From CAVYOD01 sp963770045 (GTDB lineage: Bacteria; Acidobacteriota; Aminicenantia; Aminicenantales; CAVYOD01), in the NCBI GenBank assembly GCA_963770045.1, contig CAVYOD010000012.1:62001-126000 (forward strand): a DNA stretch of 64,000 nt, given 5' to 3'. The notes beneath the pieces are model-generated. The model was not told the origin of the DNA and did not search any database. It saw only the letters and a program-made list of their open reading frames with translations. Within the stretch, counting starts at the first letter, position 1. Every line of letters begins with the position of its first letter. Both the position numbers and the translations under genes were made by a program. Below are positions 34,519 through 42,498 of the stretch, in pieces.

Positions 34519-36960
34519 TCACCTCTTCTTCTTAGAAAATCGCCTCGCGATCAGGTTGAGGATGAAGAGGGGTCCGGCATAGAGGACCGCCCCGGCTGCA
34601 AAGCCTATATTTCTTCCCTTCAAGAGCTCGATACCCCAACCGAATTGGTCCTCCTTGACGAGATAGGTCCAGGTCGAAGACGGGCCTTTGAAGTCATCAG
34701 CGTCGAGGTCAACGGCGCCCTCCCTCATGACCAGGGATTCGACCGCACCGACGACTTCAGATTCAACTTTCGGCCGAAGGTCGAGGAAGACGGCCGTCGC
34801 CGACTTCTGGAACTCTTGGAGTGGCGTCTGGCCGCCGAGGCTCACCAGATGGATGCTTTCACGCGTGTCTGTGACCCAGCCCAGGTGGTCGGACCAGCAG
34901 CGGTCGAGATGAAAGAGGGTCAGGCGCCTCTCCAATTTTTCCATCTTCTCCCGGCCGAAACGCGACACTCCCCGGGCGTAAAGGTCCGGCGCTTTCTGAG
35001 AGACAATCTCCGGCGGCGAAGCCGGGTCGAGAACGCGCTCTCTCCACTCTTGGATGATCTTCCTCTGGATTTCGACGAGAGACGAAAATTCCCGGAGAGA
35101 CCTCCTGATGTCGAAGTTTTGGCCTTCGATGATCCGCTGGGCATGCCCGATCTCCTTTTGGATCGGCCCCGGCGGGAGAGCTTCCTGTTGGGCACGGAGC
35201 CGGTGGCGTTTATAAAACATCTCGGTCAGGCCGTACTTTTCGAACAGGTCATCTTTCAGGCTGATGAAATACCTCGTTTCCCCGGGATCGCCCTGACGGC
35301 CCGCCCGGCCCCTGAGTTGGTGGTCGATCCTGAGGCTTTCGTGCCGGTTGGTTCCGACGACGTAGAGACCTCCGAGCGCAACCACCGATTCGCGTTCCTG
35401 CTCAAGCTCTCCTCCCAATCTGATGTCAGTCCCCCGGCCGGCCATGTTGGTGGAAATGGTGACCGCTCCCGGCATTCCCGCCTGGGCAATGATTTTTGCT
35501 TCGAGCTCGTCATTCTTGGCGTTGAGGACGTGACAAGAAATTCCGGATTGGCGCAAGTCTTCGGCCAGCTCTTCTGATTCCTTCACGCTCGCCGTGCCGA
35601 CCAGAACCGGCCGGCCCGAGGCGTGCTCTTTGCTGATCTCGCCGACAAGGGCCAGCCGCTTGGCCTCCTTGTGGGTGAAAATAGCATCCGGATGATCGAC
35701 CCGCCGGCTCGGCTTGTTGGGTGGGACTACGACAACGCCGAGGCCGTAAAATTCTTTGAGCTCCTCGGCGGCCGTCCGGGCCGTGGCCGTCATGCCGCAG
35801 AGCCTGGGATAGAGCCCGAAGAAATCCTGGAGGGTGATCGACCCCAGGACCTTTCCTTCGGACCTGCGGGTCAGCCCCTCTTTGGCCTCGACCGCCGCCT
35901 GGAGCCCGTCCGGCCAGTGACGGTTATCGACAACCCGGCCGGTGAATTCGTCGACGATCTCGATCTTGCCGGTGCGGACGATATAATCCACATCCCTCCG
36001 GAGCAGGGCTTCGGCGTGAAGCGCACAATAAAGCGCTTCGAGCAGGCGCTGGTTTTGGGGCTCGTGAAGGCTGCCCGAGCCCAGCCTGCCTTCCGCGGCC
36101 TCAAGGCCCGCGTCGGTCAAGAACACATTCCTGTGTTCCGCGTCGGTCTCATAATCTTTCCCCGGGGCCAGAGCTTTGACGAGCGCGGCCAGGCGGCCGG
36201 CATCCCAAGCCACCTTTTCCCCGATCCCCGAGATGACGAGGGGGATGCGGGCCTCGTCGATGAGGATGGAGTCAGCTTCGTCCAGGAGCGCCAGGTGAAA
36301 CCGCCGATGGACCTTGTCCTCCAGTCGGTAAATGATCTGATCGCGGAGGAAGTCGAAACCAGCTTCCTTTGCCGTCGCATAGGTCACATCGCAGGCATAG
36401 GCGGCCCGTTTTTCAGCCGGGCTCTTTCCTTCCTGGACACAGCCAACCCGGAGACCCAGGAATTCATAGACCGGCCCCATCCAACGTGCGTCCCGGCGGG
36501 CCAGATAATCATTGAAAGTCAGGATATGGAGCCCTTTACCGGACAGGGCGTGGAGATAGGCCGGAAAAACAGCGGCCAGCGTTTTCCCTTCGCCGGTCGG
36601 AAGCTCGGCGATCTTTCCTTCGGCCATGGCCAGGCCGGCGATCATCTGGCAATCAAAAGGCCGGAGGCCGATCGTGCGTCGCGACGCCTCGCGAACCAGG
36701 GCGAAGGCTTCGACCAGGAGATCTTCCGCAGGAGCGCCGTTGCCCCTTCTTTCAATGAGACGTTCGGACATCGTCAAGAGCTCGCCGTCTGAATGACCTT
36801 CCAGATTGTGGGCTTTGATTTCTGCGACCATCTTCATGAGTCGGCCGATATCCGGCTCGACCGGATTCTCAGTCACTTTTCTGAACAATCTCTTTAAGGT
36901 CGAAATGGGCCGAAAAGACCTTGAAGCCTGGGAGCATTCGGTTCGTTGGACACTTCGCAT
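34519..36960 (-). CDS. secA: SecA-type preprotein translocase ATPase with C-terminal membrane anchor
   Basis: Motor ATPase of protein export, 813 residues. DEAD-motor features are in order: GLAMAEGKIAELPTGEGKTL (Walker A), FDFLRDQIIYRLEDKVHRRF, LLDEADSILIDEARIPLVIS (Walker B), preprotein cross-linking domain, NBD2 with TISTNMAGRGTDIRLGG and DHQLRGRAGRQGDPGETRYF, then the helical scaffold. The usual C-terminal zinc/SecB tail is absent; instead a hydrophobic helix (IGFAAGAVLYAGPLFILNLI) and basic ARRFSKKKR end the protein. It may be the housekeeping SecA of this lineage or an accessory SecA2; another copy outside the window would decide. Strong AGAGGAGG site at ATG 36960. Confidence 0.9.
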   Translation of the reverse strand: MRSVQRTECSQASRSFRPISTLKRLFRKVTENPVEPDIGRLMKMVAEIKAHNLEGHSDGELLTMSERLIERRGNGAPAEDLLVEAFALVREASRRTIGLRPFDCQMIAGLAMAEGKIAELPTGEGKTLAAVFPAYLHALSGKGLHILTFNDYLARRDARWMGPVYEFLGLRVGCVQEGKSPAEKRAAYACDVTYATAKEAGFDFLRDQIIYRLEDKVHRRFHLALLDEADSILIDEARIPLVISGIGEKVAWDAGRLAALVKALAPGKDYETDAEHRNVFLTDAGLEAAEGRLGSGSLHEPQNQRLLEALYCALHAEALLRRDVDYIVRTGKIEIVDEFTGRVVDNRHWPDGLQAAVEAKEGLTRRSEGKVLGSITLQDFFGLYPRLCGMTATARTAAEELKEFYGLGVVVVPPNKPSRRVDHPDAIFTHKEAKRLALVGEISKEHASGRPVLVGTASVKESEELAEDLRQSGISCHVLNAKNDELEAKIIAQAGMPGAVTISTNMAGRGTDIRLGGELEQERESVVALGGLYVVGTNRHESLRIDHQLRGRAGRQGDPGETRYFISLKDDLFEKYGLTEMFYKRHRLRAQQEALPPGPIQKEIGHAQRIIEGQNFDIRRSLREFSSLVEIQRKIIQEWRERVLDPASPPEIVSQKAPDLYARGVSRFGREKMEKLERRLTLFHLDRCWSDHLGWVTDTRESIHLVSLGGQTPLQEFQKSATAVFLDLRPKVESEVVGAVESLVMREGAVDLDADDFKGPSSTWTYLVKEDQFGWGIELLKGRNIGFAAGAVLYAGPLFILNLIARRFSKKKR

Positions 36961-36965
36961 AGAAA

Positions 36966-37028
36966 CCTCCTCTGTCGAATGGAATAAGGGTTCTCTATAA
37001 GGTCAGAGAATCAGAGAAACAAAGGAGG
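36966..37028 (-). promoter_or_regulatory. Candidate secA Shine-Dalgarno sequestering helix
   Basis: The secA ribosome site CAGAGGAGG (36974-36966) can pair with CCTCCTTTG (37028-37020), which lies inside the last codons of the leader ORF: eight Watson-Crick pairs and one G-U. The loop of 45 bases contains a second small hairpin (TTCTCT/AGAGAA). A ribosome paused at the end of the leader ORF would melt the helix and free the secA start, as in secM-secA. Pairing is seen in the sequence; regulation is inference. Confidence 0.4.
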
Positions 37029-37247
37029 GCTTCTCAGGCAGGGAGGGCCGGCCAAGCATGCCAAGACCCTTGACGAGGCCGGAGCGGCGGCATCGAATAA
37101 GAGGACAAAAGAGGAAAGAATGAAGACCAGGATAAACAAGACCAGGGGTGGAAAAAGAAGAGCCAGGACGAAAAGGAGCGGAAAAACAGCCTGGAGAGAC
37201 CAAGAACGTGACTCTGAAAATCCGAACTTCAGCGTTTGTCCCAGCAT
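37011..37247 (-). CDS. Candidate secM-like leader peptide upstream of secA
   Basis: 78-codon frame ending 50 bases before secA. It encodes a short basic N-terminus, one long hydrophobic segment (SLQAVFPLLFVLALLFPPLV and following) that should engage the Sec/YidC pathway, and a C-terminal tail with LACLAGPPCLRSPPLFL. The AGPP and SPP elements recall arrest peptides of the SecM/RAPP type but are not an exact match. A promoter lies just upstream, predicting a leader of only about 7 bases. No ribosome site. No homolog is known to me; the frame could be chance. Confidence 0.42.
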   Translation of the reverse strand: MLGQTLKFGFSESRSWSLQAVFPLLFVLALLFPPLVLFILVFILSSFVLLFDAAAPASSRVLACLAGPPCLRSPPLFL

Positions 37248-37260
37248 GTTTGTCGAGACA

Positions 37261-37290
37261 ATTCTACGCGCCGAGAGGGCTCTTCGTCAA
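37261..37290 (-). promoter_or_regulatory. Sigma70 promoter for secA leader and secA
   Basis: TTGACG (37290-37285) and TAGAAT (37266-37261) spaced by 18 bases on the minus strand. Predicted RNA start near 37254, about 7 bases ahead of the leader ORF ATG and about 294 bases ahead of secA. Confidence 0.55.
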
Positions 37291-37336
37291 CAGGTAATTT
37301 CATCGGGCAGCACAGTTCGAATCCTCTCTGGGCTTC

Positions 37337-38231
37337 TCAGGCTATGAGGACCGCGCCGGCCGCCATGAGAAGAATCGCCGCGAATTTTAAGGCGACTATT
37401 TTGCTGTTTACCTCTTCCTTGAGGAGGTGCGGCCAAGCCGTGCTGAGAAACAGGGCGAAAACAAGAACGAAAAAGGGCTGGACTGAAGTGAGAGCATTGA
37501 CAAGGGTGATAGGTCCTGTCGATGCCGCCACCACGGCCAAAAAACTCCCCAGGAGGGCGAGGAGTTCGTTGAAAGCGACCAAGCCCATGGCTTTTGAGTT
37601 TTGCTGTTGAGATAGCCGAGGTGGCGGCGAAGGCCGAAGAAAAAAACCGGCATCATGGTCATGAACATGCTGACCCTGATAGACGGCAAAGACCGTCCAG
37701 AAATCCGCCGTCTTCAATAGATGCTTACACAGGACGAGGTAGGCGGCGTACGAGATTGCAGCCAGAATCAAGAGCCGGAAGGCTTTTCCTGGAAGAAACC
37801 CTGAAGATTTCTTCGCGGAGACGAGAATCGCGCCGGCGACGAGAAGCAGGACCCCCGCATATTTCTGAGGGGGAAAGACTTCACCCAGGAACAACCACGC
37901 AAAGGCCGATACAAAAAGCGGCGTGATGTAAAAGAGCGGAACCAGCCGGGATATCTCTTCGATCCGCGCGGCTTGAAAATAGAAAAGGCTCATCAAGAGG
38001 GACGCGGCTCCGGCGAGGAAAGCCAAGACATAGTTTGGTCCGGGCAGACCTCGAAAGCCATGGAGGGCGAAGATCACCAAGGCTCGGGATAAGGCCCATC
38101 GCGGCGACGATGAGCACCAGGATGAGAGGTTTTTTCACCAGGTTGGTGATGACGTACTTATCGACGATATTCACGACGGCCAGGAAGAGGGCTGAGAGGA
38201 GCGAATAGACAATCCAGGACTGGGCCGCCAT
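37337..38231 (-). CDS. EamA/DMT-family transporter (three frameshifts)
   Basis: Ten-helix drug/metabolite transporter of about 298 residues. From ATG 38231 the first EamA half reads WIVYSLLSALFLAVVNIVDK and continues after a one-base insertion near 38083 as LVIFALHGFRGLPGPNYVLA; it includes RLVPLFYITPLFVSAFAWLF. Between about 37590 and 37675 a G insertion and an A deletion, both in homopolymers, scramble 27 residues; the neighbouring frame there reads VSMFMTMMPVFFFGLRRH. The second half resumes at AMGLVAFNELLALLGSFLAV. All three breaks look like sequencing slips. Substrate unknown. Confidence 0.82.
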
Positions 38232-38249
38232 CGTTATACCTTCTCGAGT

Positions 38250-39428
38250 CTATTTTTGGCCCAGCTCCTGTCGGATGAGCCGGCCCAATTTTTGAATTCC
38301 CCGCTCGATCTTGGCGGGTTCGACATAGCTAAAAGCCAGCCTCAGGAATTGCCCCGTCGGAGCCTCGGCGAAAAAGTCGTCGCCGGAAAGAAACATGAGC
38401 CCGTGCGGTTTCGCCTTGATCACAAGGTCGTCTGCGCGGAGCGGCCGCGGGAGTTCGAGCCAGACAAAAAATCCTCCGGACGGCTCTGTCCAGCGCACGG
38501 CCGGCGGCATCGATTCCTTGAGACTTCGAAGCATGAGGTCCCGCCTTTTCTTGTAGCGACTGATGAGAGATTCAACATGGGGTTCAAGGAGTCCCTTTTG
38601 GCAATACCAGCTCAGGGCGTTGGCCACCAAGGGGTTCGCTCCGCCCCCCATGCACCGCAACCCGCTCCCGACCAGAAGACTGATCACTCGGGGCGGAGCC
38701 GTGATCCAGCCGAGGCGAAGCCCGGGCGCCATAATCTTGGAAAAGCTTCCCAGGCGCAGGACAAGTCCCTTCCGATCAAGGGTGAAAAGGGAAGGCGCCG
38801 TCGTGCCTTCGTACCTGAGATCGTGATAGACATCGTCTTCGATGACCAGGAGATCGTGGGCCCGACAGAGTTTGAGGAGAGCGGGCCGCCGTTTGGAGGA
38901 CAGGACAACTCCGCTCGGATTTTGGAAGCTGGGGATGAGATAGAGAAAGGCGATTCTCTTCCTGGCCCTCTCCAGCTTTTTGAGCAGAGGGGGGATCTCC
39001 TCAACCAGGATGCCGTCTTGGTCAATCGGGACCTGAGCCGGGCAGAGACCGTGGTTTCGGAAAATCCTGAGAGCCTCATGGTAGGTTGGGGCCTCGACGA
39101 GGACTGTGTCTCCGGGCCGGCCGATCAAGGCCGAGAGTTGATCGAGGGCTTGGGAAGCTCCCCCGGTGAGCATGATCTCGGGCCTTGAGAGGACCCGGCC
39201 TTCGACGCGGCGAATCCTCTCCCGCAGATAATCAATCAGGGGGCCATAGCCCTGCTCGGGACCATACTGGAGTGCGAGGCTGGGGCTTTTTTTGAGGACA
39301 GTCTGGAACGCCTTGGCCAGATCCGCGCTGGGGAAAGTGGTCGGGTCGGGAAGTCCATAGACAAAAGAAATCGTTCCCGGCGGGCCGGCTGCCTGGACCG
39401 AAGCGAGCGGGTCGTATTTTTTTTTCAT
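38250..39428 (-). CDS. PLP-dependent aminotransferase, class I (LysN/MocR-like catalytic domain)
   Basis: 392 residues, fold type I. Family features: FVYGLPDPTTFPSADLAKAF, GPEQGYGPLIDYLRERI, TGGASQALDQLSALIGRPGD, PSFQNPSGVVLSSKRR, IEDDVYHDLRYEG, and the PLP Lys in RLGSFSKIMAPGLRLGW. It resembles the aminotransferase domain of MocR regulators and 2-aminoadipate aminotransferases but has no N-terminal helix-turn-helix. The amino-acid substrate cannot be read from sequence. The EamA gene starts 18 bases after its stop, so the two may form an amino-acid-related unit. Confidence 0.88.
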   Translation of the reverse strand: MKKKYDPLASVQAAGPPGTISFVYGLPDPTTFPSADLAKAFQTVLKKSPSLALQYGPEQGYGPLIDYLRERIRRVEGRVLSRPEIMLTGGASQALDQLSALIGRPGDTVLVEAPTYHEALRIFRNHGLCPAQVPIDQDGILVEEIPPLLKKLERARKRIAFLYLIPSFQNPSGVVLSSKRRPALLKLCRAHDLLVIEDDVYHDLRYEGTTAPSLFTLDRKGLVLRLGSFSKIMAPGLRLGWITAPPRVISLLVGSGLRCMGGGANPLVANALSWYCQKGLLEPHVESLISRYKKRRDLMLRSLKESMPPAVRWTEPSGGFFVWLELPRPLRADDLVIKAKPHGLMFLSGDDFFAEAPTGQFLRLAFSYVEPAKIERGIQKLGRLIRQELGQK

Positions 39429-39495
39429 CGTCGTCTGATTCGGGGATTATACTCGGAAGGTTTTTGCCAGTCAAACTCTCTCCCGAAAGTCTTTC

Positions 39496-39553
39496 TTGTC
39501 GTCTCGCCATTTCGTCATCTCGTCTTCTTTTTTTGTCGCTCACAGCCCACTCC
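39496..39553. repeat. Family B repeat followed by a partial family A unit
   Basis: TTGTCGTCTCG-CCATTTCGTC-ATCTCGTC is followed by GTCGCTCACAGCCCACTCC. Gap between divergent genes; no gene seen. Confidence 0.55.
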
Positions 39554-39659
39554 TTGATCCTCATAACTCAAATGCATAGATGCCCTTCGGCGCCAGACCT
39601 TGAGTAATTCAGTCCTCCTTAAGTAAAATGGCCGGTAAGAAAATCATGGAGAGGGATCT

Positions 39660-40061
39660 ATGAGCATCGAAGATTATTTCAAGGACGGAAAGGTTTATAT
39701 CTGGAAGGAAACGTTCGCGGTCATTAAAGCAAAAAGAACTCACCCCCGCGCCTTTGCCAATATCCGCGACAAGACCGAGATCACGGTGATCATCGAGGAA
39801 ACGCAATACCACGCCGAGGACGTCCTCGAAGTTGAGCCCGGCTGGAAGATTATCACTTTTGACATGGTCCTGCCTTTTGGTCTGGTGGGTTTTATGGCCA
39901 GGGTTTCGGGGGCTTTGGCCGAGGCGGGGATCAGCCTGTTTGCGATTTCCGCCTTTTCGACCGACCACATCCTGGTGAAAAAGGAAAACCTTAGTAGGTC
40001 TATAGATATACTAGAGAATATGGGATTTTCCGTGAGCCAGCCCGAAGCGAGCGGCTCTTAA
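39660..40061 (+). CDS. ACT-domain protein (CASTOR-like ACT_7 type)
   Basis: 133 residues, probably an amino-acid sensor. The second half has the typical GLVGFMARVSGALAEAGISL followed by FAISAFSTDHILVKKENLSR, the pattern of small standalone ACT proteins related to the arginine sensor CASTOR. GGAGAGGG precedes ATG 39660. It lies between two amino-acid aminotransferase genes on opposite strands, so a regulatory role in amino-acid use is plausible but unproven. Confidence 0.85.
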   Translation: MSIEDYFKDGKVYIWKETFAVIKAKRTHPRAFANIRDKTEITVIIEETQYHAEDVLEVEPGWKIITFDMVLPFGLVGFMARVSGALAEAGISLFAISAFSTDHILVKKENLSRSIDILENMGFSVSQPEASGS

Positions 40062-40144
40062 AGCAAGGGGTCACGAGCCGCCCGATCGAGAGCGCTGAGT
40101 CCTGCTCGAAGTTTCTCGTTTGAAGGCCGTCCGTAAAAAAAGTG

Positions 40145-40182
40145 TTGACATTTTGTTTCAATGTGTTCCATTTTATAGAACA
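40145..40182 (+). promoter_or_regulatory. Promoter with overlapping palindromic operator ahead of the aminotransferase
   Basis: A perfect TTGACA (40145-40150) is followed by the inverted repeat TGTTC-N9-GAACA (40164-40182), which covers the place of the -10 box; TATAGA lies inside it, further from the -35 than usual. The layout suggests a repressor site. The regulator is unknown. Confidence 0.4.
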
Positions 40183-40272
40183 TAAAAAGAATGGGATGGC
40201 TGAAACAGGGACAAACGAACGCCAAAGCCGGAGGCCCCGGATCATCGAAGAGAAAGTAACAGCGAGGATGCC

Positions 40273-41389
40273 ATGAGAATCAACACATTCAAGCTCGAAA
40301 GAATCCAATCCGAGTGGGAGCACAAGGTCCGCTATAACCTGTCCGAAAGCGGCGTCCATCCGGTTTCTGTCAAGGACCTGCTCACCCCGGAAGAGCTGAT
40401 TACTTTCCCGGAACTGAGCCTGGGTTACTCTCAAACCAACGGAACCGAAGAGCTCAGAGATAAGATCAGCCTCCTTTATCGCGGTGCGGATCGCGATAGC
40501 ATTCTTGTGACGAACGGCACCGCCGAAGCCAATTTCATCTCCATCTGGAGTTTGATCGAACCGGGCGACGAGCTCGTTTACATGCTGCCCAACTATATGC
40601 AGATCCACGGAATCGCCGAAGCGTTCGGCGCGGCGCTGAAAACGTTTTCTCTTCGGGAAGATCTGGATTGGGCCCCGGACATCGATGAGCTGAAGCGTCT
40701 GGTCACTCCTCGAACGAAAATGATCGCCGTCTGCAACCCGAATAATCCCACCGGCTCCGTTCTGAGCGTGTCGATGATGGACCAGATTGTCGGCCTCGCG
40801 TCAAAAGTCGGCGCCTGGATTCTGGCCGACGAGATCTACCAGGGAGCCGAGCTCGAGGGCCCCCGGACCCCCTCATTCTGGGGTCGTTACGATAAAGTCC
40901 TGGCCGTCGCCGGGCTTTCCAAAGCCTATGGGATCCCCGGGCTCCGGATCGGCTGGATCGCCGGCCCGAAGAACTTTATCGCTTCGGCCTGGGCTTACCA
41001 TGACTATTCGACCATCACCGTGGGGACGATCAGCGACTTTCTTGCCCGCAAAGCCTTGGAGCCGCGGCTCAGAGATTGGCTTTTAGATCGAAACAAAGGG
41101 CTTCTGAGGGAAAACCTGAAGCTTCTCAACGGATGGATCGCCCAAGAACAGCCGCATCTTCAAGTTGGTCCAGCCTAAAGCGGGCGCCATGGCTTATCTC
41201 CATTACGACATGCCGATCAATTCCACAGATTTCGCTCTTCGGCTGGTCCGGGAAAAGAGCGTCTTGATCGTTCCGGGGGATTGCTTTGGAATGGATTCCT
41301 TTATCCGCATCGGATACGGGGCGGAGAAAAGCTGTCTCTTGACGGGGTTGGATCTCATCAAGGGAACTGTCAATGAGATCCTGCGCTGA
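40273..41389 (+). CDS. PLP-dependent aminotransferase, class I/II (one frameshift)
   Basis: About 372 residues, fold type I. SLGYSQTNGTEELRDKISLL, TNGTAEANFISIWSLI, the PLP-phosphate region VCNPNNPTGSVLS, ILADEIYQG and the PLP Lys in VAGLSKAYGIPGLRIGW are all present. One extra C near 41151-41156 ends the frame early; correct reading continues IFKLVQPKAGAMAYLHYD. Related proteins are annotated as aspartate/capreomycidine-type aminotransferases; the substrate here is open. ATG 40273 also overlaps (ATGA) the stop of a 26-codon upstream frame beginning MAETGTNERQ. Followed by an ornithine cyclodeaminase gene. Confidence 0.87.
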
Positions 41390-41478
41390 GGACCAGGGGC
41401 TTCACGGCCCGCTAGTTGTTAGCGTTGTCTGAGAGAATTAGCAGGACATAAAATCAATCCGCTAGATAAGGAGGCATG

Positions 41479-42446
41479 ATGCCAGCCATACTCAACCTCG
41501 ATCAAATCAAAGGGGCCCTCAAGAAGGTCGATCCCGTGCGTGGAATCATCCAGAGGATCGAAGAGGGATTCGTCGCCTATTCCCAGGGAAAGACGGTCGT
41601 CCCTCCGGTGGGAGAGCTCGTTTTCGAGGAACCGCGCGGCGATACGCACATCAAGTACGGGTATATCAAGAAGGATGACTATTACGTCATCAAGATCGCG
41701 TCGGGTTTCTACGACAATCCCAAGATAGGCCTTCCCACGAGCTCAGGGCTGATGCTCCTTTTCAGCCAGAAAACAGGAGAGCTCATCGCCGTCCTGCTCG
41801 ACGACGGACACCTGACCCAGGTCCGGACAGCGGCGGCAGGGGCTGTCGTCGGCAAGTACTTTGCTCCCCGGAAGGTTCGCCGGGTGGGGATTTTCGGCGC
41901 CGGTGTCCAGGGCAGGATGCAGCTCGAGTATCTGAGGTTCGTGAGAGATTTCAAGGACGTCATCGTCTGGGGGATCAACCAGGAAGAGCTGGATATGTAC
42001 AAGGCCGACATGGAGCCAAAAGGGTTCAAGATCCAGACGACCTTCGAGCCCGAGGACATCGCCTCGACCTGCAATGTGATCGTCACGGCCACGCCTTCGT
42101 ACAAACCTCTCCTCCGGGCCGACCAAATCCGCAGGGCACTCATATCACCGCCATGGGGTCGGACACTGCCGAGAAGCAGGAGCTGGATTCAGCCATTCTG
42201 AAGAAAGCGGACCGAGTGATCGTCGACAGCATTCCTCAGTCGCTGCTGCGCGGCGAAGTGTTCAAGGCGCTTGAAGCCGGGGCAATCAAGAAAGAAAATC
42301 TTGTCGAGCTCGGCACGGCAATCTCCGAGAAGAAATACCAGCGGCAATCCGAGGAGGAGATCACGGTCGTGGATTTGACGGGAGTGGCTGTTCAGGACAT
42401 CCAGATCAGCAAGGTTGTTTGGGAGACGTATTCCGCAAAGAAATAA
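41479..42446 (+). CDS. Ornithine cyclodeaminase/mu-crystallin family protein (one frameshift)
   Basis: About 322 residues, NAD(P)-dependent enzymes that deaminate ornithine to proline or reduce cyclic imines. The substrate-binding region has SGFYDNPKIGLPTSSGLML and the Rossmann motif is VRRVGIFGAGVQGRMQLEYL. One G is missing near 42132; correct reading is RRGTHITAMGSDTAEKQELD, the family's GSD motif. AAGGAGG sits four bases ahead of ATG 41479. A second family member lies at 46654-47658, so the two may act on different substrates. Confidence 0.87.
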
Positions 42447-42498
42447 AACCTCCTGATGACTTTGGAGGCCGGAGCCGAAGTGGCGTGAGGCGCTAGAA

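Noticed and set aside
36117..36380. Small minus-strand frames within secA and similar short frames within other genes
   Set aside because: They are alternative frames of well supported genes with Arg/Ser/Pro-rich products and no ribosome sites.
41165..41389. Independent small gene downstream of the aminotransferase
   Set aside because: Its product is the C-terminal end of the aminotransferase in another frame; a single-base insertion explains the split.
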